Source of the DNA: Microbacterium psychrotolerans
Lineage (GTDB): Bacteria; Actinomycetota; Actinomycetes; Actinomycetales; Microbacteriaceae
DNA length: 64,000 nt
Direction of reading: 5' to 3'
NCBI RefSeq assembly: GCF_031085295.1
Contig: NZ_JAVFWO010000002.1
Coordinates: 558,001-622,000 of the forward strand
Both the position numbers and the translations under genes were made by a program. This document shows positions 45,105-53,246 of this stretch, piece by piece; within the stretch, counting starts at the first letter, position 1, and each line of letters starts with the position of its first letter. The notes under the pieces were generated by a model. That model searched no databases. It was not told the origin of the DNA and worked only from the letters and a program-made list of their open reading frames with translations.

Positions 45105-45653
45105 ATGACGGCTTCGCCCGACCCTCGCCTCGCGGTCCGCCGCATCCGCTCCGACGAATGGGCCGCCGTGCGCGCGCTGCGGCTGGAGTCGACGAGCGAC
45201 CCCGACGCGGGGATCGCGTTCCTCGAGACTCCCGAGCAGGTCGCCGCGCGCAGCGATGACTTCTGGCGGGAGCGCACGCACACCGCCGCGACCAGCGAGA
45301 CCGCCGCACAGTTCGTCGCGGCGGTCGACGATGTCTGGGTCGGCAGTCTCTCGGTGCTGATCCGCGCCACCGGACAGAAGGACCACACCGGCCGCTTCGT
45401 CGACGACCGCAGGGCCGACGTCGTGGGCGTGTACGTCAATCCCGCCCACCGTGGCTCCGGTGCGGTGGACGTCCTGCTGGCCGCGGCTGCCGAGTGGGCG
45501 GCAAGCCTCGGACTCGACCGGATCTGCCTCGACGTGCATCGCGACAACCAGCGCGCGCAGGGCGCCTACCGGCGTGCGGGCTTCGCGCCCACCGGCGAGA
45601 CGTTCTCCAGCTCCATCGGTCCCGAGATCGTCATGGCGCGGCCGCTTCCGTGA
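45105..45653 (+). CDS. GNAT family N-acetyltransferase
   Basis: A 182-aa acetyl-CoA-dependent acetyltransferase. Motif A is VVGVYVNPAHRGSGAVDVLL, motif B is DRICLDVHRDNQRAQGAYRR then AGFAPTGET. The substrate is not apparent; small-molecule and protein N-acetylation are both possible. It sits between aroB and aroQ with its own -10, an insertion into the shikimate block. Confidence 0.88.
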   Translation: MTASPDPRLAVRRIRSDEWAAVRALRLESTSDPDAGIAFLETPEQVAARSDDFWRERTHTAATSETAAQFVAAVDDVWVGSLSVLIRATGQKDHTGRFVDDRRADVVGVYVNPAHRGSGAVDVLLAAAAEWAASLGLDRICLDVHRDNQRAQGAYRRAGFAPTGETFSSSIGPEIVMARPLP

Positions 45654-45678
45654 CGGGCACGCGATCGCGGCCCGCTGC

Positions 45679-45684
45679 TATCGT
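45679..45684 (+). promoter_or_regulatory. -10 element of aroQ
   Basis: TATCGT, 6 bases before ATG 45691; predicted leaderless start. Confidence 0.45.
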
Positions 45685-45690
45685 GCGAGC

Positions 45691-46149
45691 ATGACCACGC
45701 CCCGCCGCCTGCTGCTCGTCAACGGACCCAATCTCAACCTGCTGGGCACCCGCGAACCCGACGTCTACGGCACGGCGACGCTCACCGACGTCGAGCAGGT
45801 GACGACGGATGCCGCCGCCCGCCGCGGCTTCGAGGTCAGGGCGGTGCAGAGCAACCACGAGGGCGTGCTCCTCGACGCGATCCACGCCGCACGCGAGGAC
45901 TGCGCCGGCATCGTCATCAATCCCGGCGGTCTCACCCACACGTCGGTCGTGCTCCGCGACGCGCTCTCGGGGGTCGGCCTTCCGGTCGCCGAGGTCCACA
46001 TCTCGAACGTCAAGGCGCGCGAGGAGTTCCGTCACCACTCGTACGTCGCCGACGTCGCCCTGGTGCATGTGATCGGCGAGGGCGTGACCGGCTACGCGAC
46101 GGCCGTCGGGCGCCTCATCGACATCCTCACCGGGCAGGCCGAGGGCTGA
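45691..46149 (+). CDS. aroQ: Type II 3-dehydroquinate dehydratase
   Basis: A 152-aa dodecameric dehydratase. LLVNGPNLNLLGTREPDVYG holds the Asn, catalytic Arg and Tyr; INPGGLTHTSVVLRDAL and EVHISNVKAREEFRHHSYV the His residues. It supplies the step between aroB and aroE. The start rests on family length and the -10 spacing. Confidence 0.96.
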   Translation: MTTPRRLLLVNGPNLNLLGTREPDVYGTATLTDVEQVTTDAAARRGFEVRAVQSNHEGVLLDAIHAAREDCAGIVINPGGLTHTSVVLRDALSGVGLPVAEVHISNVKAREEFRHHSYVADVALVHVIGEGVTGYATAVGRLIDILTGQAEG

Positions 46150-46175
46150 CGAATCGGCCGGGACCAGGCATCCCG

Positions 46176-46181
46176 TAGAAT
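46176..46181 (+). promoter_or_regulatory. Candidate -10 of the efp promoter
   Basis: TAGAAT, giving a leader of about 90 bases to efp that includes the REP-like stem-loop at 46193-46224. Confidence 0.4.
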
Positions 46182-46192
46182 CGAACGTCGGC

Positions 46193-46224
46193 GCTGCCGG
46201 TCCCTGAGCTTGTCGAGGGGCAGC
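46193..46224. repeat. REP-like stem-loop in the efp leader
   Basis: GCTGCC/GGCAGC arms enclose a core reading GGTCCCTGAGCTTGTCGAGG, a sequence I recognise as a common dispersed intergenic repeat of actinobacterial genomes. Only one copy is in this window. Confidence 0.5.
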
Positions 46225-46277
46225 GACCGCCTCCCACTTCACACCGCTCACACCACAACGAAACGGATTCGCACCTC

Positions 46278-46838
46278 ATGGCATCCACCGCAGACATCAA
46301 GAACGGCGTCGTCCTCAGCATCGACGGTCAGCTCTGGAACGTCATCGAGTTCCAGCATGTCAAGCCGGGCAAGGGTGGCGCATTCGTTCGCACGAAGCTC
46401 AAGAACGTGGTCTCGGGCAAGGTCGTCGACCGCACCTACAACGCGGGCGCGAAGATCGACATCGAGAACGTCGACCGCCGCGACTTCACATACCTGTACA
46501 ACGACGGCGACAACTTCGTCTTCATGGACGTCGCCGACTACGACCAGATCAACGTGGGTGCCGCCACGGTCGGCGACGCCGCCAACTTCCTGCTCGAGAA
46601 CCAGCAGGTGCAGATCGCGCTCAACAACGGCAACCCGCTCTACGTCGAGCTGCCCGCATCTGTCATCCTCGAGATCACCTACACGGAGCCGGGCCTGCAG
46701 GGCGACCGCTCGTCGGCGGGCACCAAGGCCGCGACCGTCGAGACGGGCTACGAGATCCAGGTTCCGCTGTTCGTCGAGACGGGCACCAAGGTCAAGGTCG
46801 ACACGCGCACCGGCGACTACCTCGGCCGCGTCAACTGA
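46278..46838 (+). CDS. efp: Elongation factor P
   Basis: A 186-aa three-domain factor that relieves ribosome stalling on polyproline. [20 protein letters not shown] opens domain I, the tip loop is [16 protein letters not shown] with Lys at the usual modification position, and [13 protein letters not shown] ends domain III. No epmA/epmB is nearby; actinobacterial EF-P generally acts unmodified. It precedes nusB as usual. Confidence 0.97.
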   Translation: MASTADIKNGVVLSIDGQLWNVIEFQHVKPGKGGAFVRTKLKNVVSGKVVDRTYNAGAKIDIENVDRRDFTYLYNDGDNFVFMDVADYDQINVGAATVGDAANFLLENQQVQIALNNGNPLYVELPASVILEITYTEPGLQGDRSSAGTKAATVETGYEIQVPLFVETGTKVKVDTRTGDYLGRVN

Positions 46839-46857
46839 GGTCGGCGGCCGCTGACCG

Positions 46858-47268
46858 ATGAGTGCCCGTACGAAGGCGCGCAAACGCGCGCTCGACATCC
46901 TCTTCCAGGCCGACGTCCGCGGCGACGCGCCGGCGACCGTGCTGGCCGCCGAGGCGAAGCGGGCCGCGAACGAGCCCGCCCGCCAGGCCTCGTGGCTCTA
47001 CGCCCGTGAGATCGTCGACGGCGTGATCGACAACCAGGACGCCATCGACGAGCAGATCACCACGTTCGCCAAGGACTGGACGCTCGCGCGCATGCCCGCG
47101 GTCGACCGCGCCGTGCTGCGCATCGGCGCGTGGGAGATCCTCTACAACGACGAGGTGCCCACCGCTGTGGCCATCGACGAGGCGGTCGAGCTCGTCAAGG
47201 AGTTCTCGACCGACGAGTCCGGCCCGTTCGTCCACGGCGTCCTCGCCCGGATCGCGCGCGCAGGCTGA
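46858..47268 (+). CDS. nusB: Transcription antitermination factor NusB
   Basis: A 136-aa all-helical protein that with NusE binds boxA RNA in rRNA operons. ARKRALDILFQADVRG and the C-terminal AVDRAVLRIGAWEILY, VAIDEAVELVKEFS, FVHGVLARIA are typical. It is 19 bases after efp. In many actinobacteria pyrR follows soon after; here about 6 kb intervenes. Confidence 0.95.
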   Translation: MSARTKARKRALDILFQADVRGDAPATVLAAEAKRAANEPARQASWLYAREIVDGVIDNQDAIDEQITTFAKDWTLARMPAVDRAVLRIGAWEILYNDEVPTAVAIDEAVELVKEFSTDESGPFVHGVLARIARAG

Positions 47269-47304
47269 TCGCCCCACGCTCGCCGCTGTGTCGGCGCGCC
47301 TTGG

Positions 47305-47310
47305 CAGGAT
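47305..47310 (+). promoter_or_regulatory. Candidate -10 of the SNF2 helicase gene
   Basis: CAGGAT, 7 bases before GTG 47318. If used, translation starts at that GTG rather than ATG 47309. Confidence 0.35.
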
Positions 47311-50300
47311 GGATGCCGTGACCCCGCCGTCCGCCGGACCCCCGCCGTTCGTCGACCCCGGGCACATCCGCCGCCACACCGACAGCGGTTCGTACGAGCG
47401 GGGCGCCGCGTACTTCGCCGACGGTGCCGTGCAACGGCTCGAGTGGGACCCGGTGACCCTCGTGATCGAGGCCGTCGTCGCCGGCAGCGCCGGCCGCACG
47501 TACCGCTGCCGGGTCCGGCTCGATCCGCAGCGGGTCGACCATCCCATCGCCGCCACCTCGTGCACGTGCCCGGTGCAATTCGACTGCAAGCACACGGTGG
47601 CGACGCTGCTCGCCGCCAACCGGCTGGCAGCGTCCGCACCAGCCGAAAGCGGGGGATCGTCCTGGCGCGCCGTCTTCGCCGCCCCCGTTCCGGCGTCCCG
47701 GACGCATACGCCGCTCGCCCTGGGCGTCGAGCTGCGCCAGCGCGTCCGTCGCGGCGCGTCGGCTTGGGCGCCGGCGCGCGTCGAGTCGGCGACGCCCCGA
47801 AGTCTGCATCAGCACGGCGCCGACGTGCTGGTGGGGCTCCGTCCACTCGAGCGATCCGGCCGTTCTGACGCGTGGATCAAGGGCGGGGTGTCGTGGGACG
47901 CGCTGCGCCGGCCGACCACGGTGTACGACCCCGCGCAGGCCCGCTGGTTCGCCGAGCTGCACAGCATCGGCCGTGACGTGCGCTCGTTCGGCGCCTTCTC
48001 CGACGTGTCGGAGTGGCTGACGCTGGACGACATCGAGTCGAGCCTCCTGTGGCCGCACCTGGCAGCCGCCGCCGACCACGGCATCCCGTTCGTCCCGACG
48101 AAGCGCAGCAGCACCGTGGCGCTGGCGTCCAGGGCGACCGTCGCCGTGCAGGCGCAGCGCACGCTGCGCGGCCTCGAAGTCGTGCCCGTCGTCACGATCG
48201 ACGGCGAGCAGGCCGTCCCCGCTTCCCTGCGCCCCGTCGGACGGACGGGGGTCTACCGCTTCACGGTGCAGCGTGAGCGCATCGACGTGGTACTGGCCGC
48301 CGTCGCCCTGCCCGACCCGGTGCCCGCGCTCCTCACCGCGCGCGAGGGCGTGACCGTCCCGGCCGAAGAGGCCGACGAGTTCGTCCGCGACCACCTGCCC
48401 CGCCTCGCGCGGCGCGTGGAGATCGACGCGCCGGGTCTGGACGTCGCGCCGCCGCCCCGCCCGCAGCTAGTGCTTCTCGTGAGGTTCGAACCGAGCCACC
48501 GGCTCGTCTACACGCTGTCCTGGCGGTACGGCGACGCCGAGCTGTGGGGACTCGACTCCACCGGCGACGACCGCGACCCGGCGGCGGAAGCGGCGATCCG
48601 CGGCCGGGTCGAGGCGCTGTGTCGGGATCACGCCCCCGTGGACTTCGCCGCGGCAGGGTCGCTCGCGGGGCTGGATGCCGCGGAGTTCGCATCGCAGCTG
48701 CTGCCGCTCCTCGAAGCCGACGAGGACGTGCGCGTCGAGATCTCGGGGGAGCGGCCGCCCTACCGCGAGCTCGCCGGCGATCCCCGGATCGACATCACCT
48801 CGGTCGAGACGACAGATGCGGACTGGTTCGACCTGGGCGTCGTCGTGACGATCGACGGCCGCCGCATCCCGTTCGGAACGCTGTTCACCGCGCTCTCCCG
48901 CGGCCGCAAGAAGATCCTGCTCAGCGACGGCGCCTACTTCTCACTGTCGCACCCTTCGCTGCACCGGCTGCGCGACCTCATCGACGAAGCCGGAGAGCTC
49001 GACGAGTGGGAGACCGGGCCGCGCATCAGCCGATACCAGACTGCGCTGTGGGCGGATTTCGAGGATCTCGCCGACGAGGCACAGCCCGCGGTCTCATGGC
49101 GCGCCACCGTCGAAGCGCTCCGCGACGCCGACGGAGTGCCCGCCACGCCGCTCCCGTCGGCGCTGCAGGCGGACCTGCGCCCGTATTAGCGGGTCGGCTA
49201 CGACTGGCTGGCCTTCCTCTGGCAGCACCGGCTCGGCGGCATCCTGGCCGACGACATGGGTCTCGGCAAGACACTGCAGCTGCTGGCCCTCATCGCGCAC
49301 GCCCGTGAGCGCGGCGAGGAGCGACCGTTCCTGGTGGTGGCGCCGACATCTGTGCTCTCGACGTGGCGCAGCGAAGCGGCGCGGTTCGTTCCCGACCTGC
49401 GTGTGGCCGTGATCGACGCGACGCGCGCGAAGCGGGGCACGACGGTGGCGGATGCCGCGGCCTCCGCCGACATCGTGGTCACGTCGTACACGCTGCTGCG
49501 CCTCGACGAGGCCGAGTTCGGCCGCGTCGCGTGGGCAGGCCTCATCCTGGACGAGGCGCAGTTCGTGAAGAACAGCCAGACGAAGGCCTACCGGGCGGCA
49601 CGCGATCTGCCGGCGGACGTCGTCTTCTCCGTCACCGGCACGCCGCTCGAGAACAGCCTCACCGAGCTGTGGGCGCTGCTGTCGCTCACGGCCCCCGGGC
49701 TGTTCCCGTCGGCTCGCCGGTTCCGCGAGGAGTACGTCGGCCCCATCGAGAAGGGCAAGGTGCCCGAGAACCAGGAGGGCGGCGCATATCGCGCCGGGCG
49801 TCTCGCGCGCCTGCGGCGCCGCATCCGTCCGCTGGTGCTGCGACGCACGAAGGAGCTGGTGGCCGCCGACCTGCCGGCGAAGCAGGAGCAGGAGGTCCGC
49901 ATCGAGCTGGGCGCCGCCCACCGGGCGCTCTACGACACCGTCCTGCAGCGCGAACGCCAGAAGGTCCTCGGCCTGCTGGAAGACCTCGACCGCAACCGCT
50001 TCATCGTGTTCCGCTCCCTGACCCTGCTGCGCATGCTCAGCCTCGCCCCGGAGCTCGTCGATCCGGCACACGCCCACATCGCGCCGAGCAAGCTCGGCGC
50101 CCTCTTCGAGCAGCTCGACGAAGCCCTCGCCGAGGGGCACCGCGCCCTCGTGTTCAGCCAGTTCACGTCGTTCCTCGGCCTGGTGTCGGCGCGGCTCGAG
50201 GAGCGCGGCATCCCGTACGCGTATCTCGACGGGTCGACGCGCGATCGCGATGCCGCGGTCGAGGCCTTCCGCGGGGGAGAGGCGCCGGTGTTCCTCATCA

Positions 50301-50590
50301 GCCTCAAGGCGGGCGGCTTCGGCCTGACGCTGACCGAGGCGGACTACGTGTTCCTGCTGGACCCGTGGTGGAACCCGGCCGCCGAGGCGCAGGCAGTCGA
50401 CCGCGCCCACCGCATCGGCCAGCACCGCAGCGTCATGGTGTACCGCCTCATCGCCAGCGGCACCATCGAGGAGAAGGTCATGGCACTGCAGCAGCGGAAG
50501 GCGCGCCTGTTCCGGTCGGTGATGGACGACGACGCCCTGTTCGGTCAGGCGCTCACCGCCGACGACATCCGCGGGTTGTTCGACGAGTAG
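47309..50590 (+). pseudogene. SNF2-family helicase with SWIM zinc finger, interrupted by an in-frame TAG
   Basis: Without its internal stop this would be a 1093-position DEAD/DEAH SNF2-type ATPase. An N-terminal SWIM zinc finger has C85, C87, C93 and H95 (SCTCPVQFDCKHTVA). The ATPase core has DDMGLGKTLQLLALI (motif I), ILDEAQFVKN (II), FSVTGTPLENSLTELW (III), LISLKAGGFGLTLT (V) and AQAVDRAHRIGQHR (VI), all in one frame. Codon 627 (49187-49189) is TAG in LRPY-stop-RVGYDWLAFLWQ, where the family has Gln, the Q-motif residue. The N-terminal product would be 626 aa with no ATPase. The next in-frame ATG, 49256, lies inside motif I, so restart is unlikely to give an active enzyme. No other lesion is visible, so the loss looks recent, or the base is an error. 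Start may be GTG 47318. Confidence 0.9.
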
Positions 50591-50775
50591 CCGCTCGCCG
50601 TCTCCCCGGCATGACGGCAGCAGCTCTCCGGCGTATTCAACGCGCCCGGCGGTTCGCCGTGGAGAGGCCGAGCCCGGTGCGGAAACCCTCCCGCCAGCGC
50701 CCGACCGCCTGAGCGGACGCCACCGGAGGAGCTTTTCCACGGCCGGGTCGTCGGGCACCCTCGGCGCGCCTCGCC

Positions 50776-50781
50776 TAGACT
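50776..50781 (+). promoter_or_regulatory. -10 element of the MBL-Rieske gene
   Basis: TAGACT, about 40 bases before the ATG; the leader ends in GGGGAGGAG. The 230 bases between the helicase and this gene hold nothing else I can support. Confidence 0.5.
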
Positions 50782-50820
50782 CGTCTGGTTCGTTCGACTG
50801 CTGGATAGGGGAGGAGTCCC

Positions 50821-52395
50821 ATGCGCATCACGGGCCTCGGCCACGCCGGAATGTTCATCGAGACGGCGGGAGGAAGCATCCTCTGCGACCCGGTGATCGG
50901 CCCGACCTTCTTCGGGTCGTGGTTCCCGTTCCCCGACAACCGCGGGCTCGACTGGCAGAAGTACGGCAACGCGGACTTCCTGTACATCTCCCACCGCCAC
51001 CGTGATCACTTCGACCCGGCGCTCATGGAGCGCTTCGTTCCGAAGAGCATCAGGGTCCTGCTTCCGGAGTACCCCACCGACGACCTCGAGCAGGATCTCC
51101 GGGCGGTCGGCTACGACAACATCGTCTTCACCCAGGCGGGCGTCCCTCTCGAGTTCGGCGACCTCAAGGTGATGGTCACGCCGCTCCGAGCCCCGAGCGA
51201 CGGGCCGATCGGCGACTCGTCGCTGAGCGTCGACGACGGCACCGCCAGCATCCTGAACCAGAACGACTCGCACCCGCTCGACCTCGAGAAGCTTCTGGGC
51301 TTCTCCAAGCCGGAGGCGTACTTCACGCAGGTGTCGGGCGCCATCTGGTGGCCGATGGTCTACGACCTGCCCCAGGACGCCAAGCAGAACTTCGCGAAGC
51401 TCAAGCGCGACGCGCAGAACAAGCGCGCGATGTACTACATCGAGAAGGTCGATGCCGAGCACGTCTTCCCGATGGCGGGCCCGCCGATGTTCCTGCGCGA
51501 GGAGCTGTTCAAGTACAACGGCTACGGTCTCGACGGCGACGCGATCTTCACCGATCAGCGGCAGTTCCTGCAGCACATGAAGGAGCTGCGTCCGGACCAG
51601 AAGGGCTACGAGTTCCTCCCGGGAACGGTCGTCGAGCTGAACGGCGGCGAGATCTCGGTCACGCAGACGCTGTACACGGATGCCGAGATCGACCGCATCT
51701 TCGACGACAAGTGGTCGTATCTCGCCGAGCAGCGCGATTCCCGTCAGGACGAGATCCGCGCCGAAGAGGCGACGCGCGCCGCCGTGCTGCCGCCCGACGA
51801 GATGCTCGCCGCGATCAAGGAGTGGTGGGAGCCGCTGCTGCGGCGCGCCCGCACGATCCGCAACGGAGTCGGCGGCGTGGTGCGCTTCCGCATCGGCGAG
51901 CTCGACATGGTGGTGGACTTCCCGAAGGCGAAGGTCCGCGAGTACGCCGACGACGAGTGCATCTACTGGTACACGATCCCCGCGGACCTGGTCTCGACCA
52001 ACATCGCCGACCGCGAGATCGACTGGTCGAACTCGATCTTCCTGTCGATGCAGTTCGAGGTGGGGCGCAGCGGCAAGTTCAACGAGTTCCTGACCACGTT
52101 CCTCAAGTGCCTGTCGCGCGATCGCATCGAGTACGTCGAGAACTGGTACGCGGAGCAGACGGATCAGACCGAGGACGCCCAGCTCGGCGACTGGCTCGTG
52201 CAGCGCCGTTGTCCGCACCTTCGCGCGGACCTCACCAAGACGGGCAAGATCGAGGACGGCGTCCTGACCTGCTCGCTCCACGATTGGAAATGGGATCTCG
52301 CAAGCGGCAAGTGCCTCACGAGCCAGGGGCACCCCATCCGCGCGTCCCGGGTGGAGGACGCGCTGTACCGCGAGGCGACCACGCCCGCGGCCTGA
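50821..52395 (+). CDS. Metallo-beta-lactamase-fold protein with C-terminal Rieske [2Fe-2S] domain
   Basis: A 524-aa protein. Residues about 1-250 are an MBL fold with the metal motif H58-R-H60-R-D62-H63 (SHRHRDHFDP). A middle region (about 290-440) has no family I can name. Residues about 445-510 form a Rieske site: C464-P-H466 and C484-S-L-H487 (RRCPHLRADL, TCSLHDWKWDL), the CxH...CxxH spacing of a [2Fe-2S] cluster. The domain pair recalls CMP-N-acetylneuraminate hydroxylase-like proteins. No signal peptide, so cytosolic. The substrate and redox partner are unknown. Strong GGGGAGGAG site. Confidence 0.85.
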   Translation: MRITGLGHAGMFIETAGGSILCDPVIGPTFFGSWFPFPDNRGLDWQKYGNADFLYISHRHRDHFDPALMERFVPKSIRVLLPEYPTDDLEQDLRAVGYDNIVFTQAGVPLEFGDLKVMVTPLRAPSDGPIGDSSLSVDDGTASILNQNDSHPLDLEKLLGFSKPEAYFTQVSGAIWWPMVYDLPQDAKQNFAKLKRDAQNKRAMYYIEKVDAEHVFPMAGPPMFLREELFKYNGYGLDGDAIFTDQRQFLQHMKELRPDQKGYEFLPGTVVELNGGEISVTQTLYTDAEIDRIFDDKWSYLAEQRDSRQDEIRAEEATRAAVLPPDEMLAAIKEWWEPLLRRARTIRNGVGGVVRFRIGELDMVVDFPKAKVREYADDECIYWYTIPADLVSTNIADREIDWSNSIFLSMQFEVGRSGKFNEFLTTFLKCLSRDRIEYVENWYAEQTDQTEDAQLGDWLVQRRCPHLRADLTKTGKIEDGVLTCSLHDWKWDLASGKCLTSQGHPIRASRVEDALYREATTPAA

Positions 52396-52402
52396 ACGAC
52401 CC

Positions 52403-52447
52403 GAAGCGCCGTCTTGTTGTAGATCTCCGACAACGAGACGGCGCTTC
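52403..52447 (+). terminator. Terminator of the MBL-Rieske gene
   Basis: A 17-bp stem (52403-52419 with 52431-52447, one G-U pair) and an 11-base loop, 8 bases after the stop. Confidence 0.75.
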
Positions 52448-52518
52448 TGTGCCGGGAGATGTGTACTCAAGGCGCCAATCCTGCCGGATCCGTATCATCG
52501 CGCGGCCGTCGGAATCCT

Positions 52519-52548
52519 GATCACCGTGCCCGCGATCGCGGGCGATCA
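52519..52548. promoter_or_regulatory. Palindrome upstream of the DoxX-like gene
   Basis: A 16-base perfect palindrome (GCCCGCGATCGCGGGC, 52528-52543) flanked by TGATC and GATCA. It lies 20 bases before the DoxX-like ATG, and may be an operator or a leader hairpin. Confidence 0.35.
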
Positions 52549-52567
52549 GAACCGAAGGAGTCACGCC

Positions 52568-53104
52568 ATGACCACTGTCCCCGTCCGCGGCGCCGCCGGC
52601 GTCGTCGTCCCCGCATCCACCCGTCGTCCTGCTGCGCTCCGCGCGCTGCTGTCGTGGGAGGCGCGCGCCGAAGCGTCGGCGAAAGTCGCGCTGCAGCGCT
52701 GGAGCATCCCGGCACTGCGCATCGCCCTCGGCGGCGTCTTCGTCGTCTTCGGCGCCCTGAAGTTCTTTCCGGGCGTCAGCCCGGTCGAGGAGCTCGTGAG
52801 CCTCACGTGGGAGAAGCTGACCTTCGGACTCGTCAGCGGGCAGGCGGCACTCGTCGCGACCGCGCTGATCGAGGTCGCGGCGGGAGCGCTCCTGATCGCC
52901 GGCGGCTCGTTCGCCCGCATCGGCCTCGCGGTGCTCGCACTCGCGTTCGTCGGCATCCTCTCCCCGGTGGTGCTGCTGCCCGCCGAGGTCTTCGGCGCCG
53001 CCGGTCCGACGCTCACCGGCCAGTACATCTTCAAGAACGTCGTGCTGATCGCGGCTGCCCTCGTCGTCGCCTCCCGGGTGCTGCGCGGGCCGGCCCCGCG
53101 ATGA
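52568..53104 (+). CDS. DoxX-like membrane protein
   Basis: A 178-aa protein with four membrane segments from about residue 50 (SIPALRIALGGVFVVFGALK; AALVATALIEVAAGALLIAG; GLAVLALAFVGILSPVVLLP; YIFKNVVLIAAALVVASRVL). FGALKFFPGVSPVEE and GQYIFKNVVLIAAAL fit DoxX/DUF417-like proteins, some of which act in redox or sulfur homeostasis. AGGAG is 7-8 bases before the ATG. Function not assignable. Confidence 0.8.
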   Translation: MTTVPVRGAAGVVVPASTRRPAALRALLSWEARAEASAKVALQRWSIPALRIALGGVFVVFGALKFFPGVSPVEELVSLTWEKLTFGLVSGQAALVATALIEVAAGALLIAGGSFARIGLAVLALAFVGILSPVVLLPAEVFGAAGPTLTGQYIFKNVVLIAAALVVASRVLRGPAPR

Positions 53105-53148
53105 TCGCGTCCGTGCCGCGATGATCGCCTGCCTACCGCGATGAAGGC
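53096..53148. repeat. Tandem 20-base repeat at the end of the DoxX-like gene
   Basis: Units start at 53096, 53116 and 53136, each CCGCGATGA..., the first two differing mainly near the 3' end and the third partial. The repeat straddles the stop codon at 53102-53104. Confidence 0.6.
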
Positions 53149-53172
53149 CGGTCCCGATTCGGGGCCGGCCTT
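53144..53172 (+). terminator. Terminator between the DoxX-like gene and pyrR
   Basis: A 13-bp stem (53144-53156 with 53160-53172, one G-U pair) and a 3-base loop. It isolates the pyr operon from upstream transcription. Confidence 0.75.
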
Positions 53173-53182
53173 CGCCGTGACG

Positions 53183-53188
53183 TAGACT
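53183..53188 (+). promoter_or_regulatory. -10 element of the pyr operon
   Basis: TAGACT. Transcription from about 53195 would give a leader of about 50 bases that begins just before the PyrR-binding hairpin. Confidence 0.55.
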
Positions 53189-53206
53189 GGTGGGCGATCA
53201 CAGCAA

Positions 53207-53237
53207 CCTTTAACCCCGTCCTGTGAGGCGGAGAAGG
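53207..53237 (+). promoter_or_regulatory. PyrR-binding RNA hairpin over the pyrR ribosome site
   Basis: CCTT (53207-53210) can pair with AAGG (53234-53237), and CCG with CGG inside, around the loop TCCTGTGAGG. This matches the conserved PyrR recognition loop (GTCC-N-GTGAGG/GAGAGG type). The 3' arm includes the pyrR Shine-Dalgarno bases, so UMP-bound PyrR would block translation, as shown for mycobacterial PyrR. Confidence 0.65.
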
Positions 53238-53246
53238 GAGCGGCGG

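Noticed and set aside
49187..49189. TAG as pyrrolysine or programmed readthrough codon
   Set aside because: Homologous SNF2 proteins have Gln here, no pyl genes or readthrough context is visible, so a nonsense mutation or sequencing error is simpler.
50611..50712. 33-codon ORF after the SNF2 gene
   Set aside because: No ribosome site, no -10 at the usual distance, and Arg-rich composition typical of chance ORFs here.
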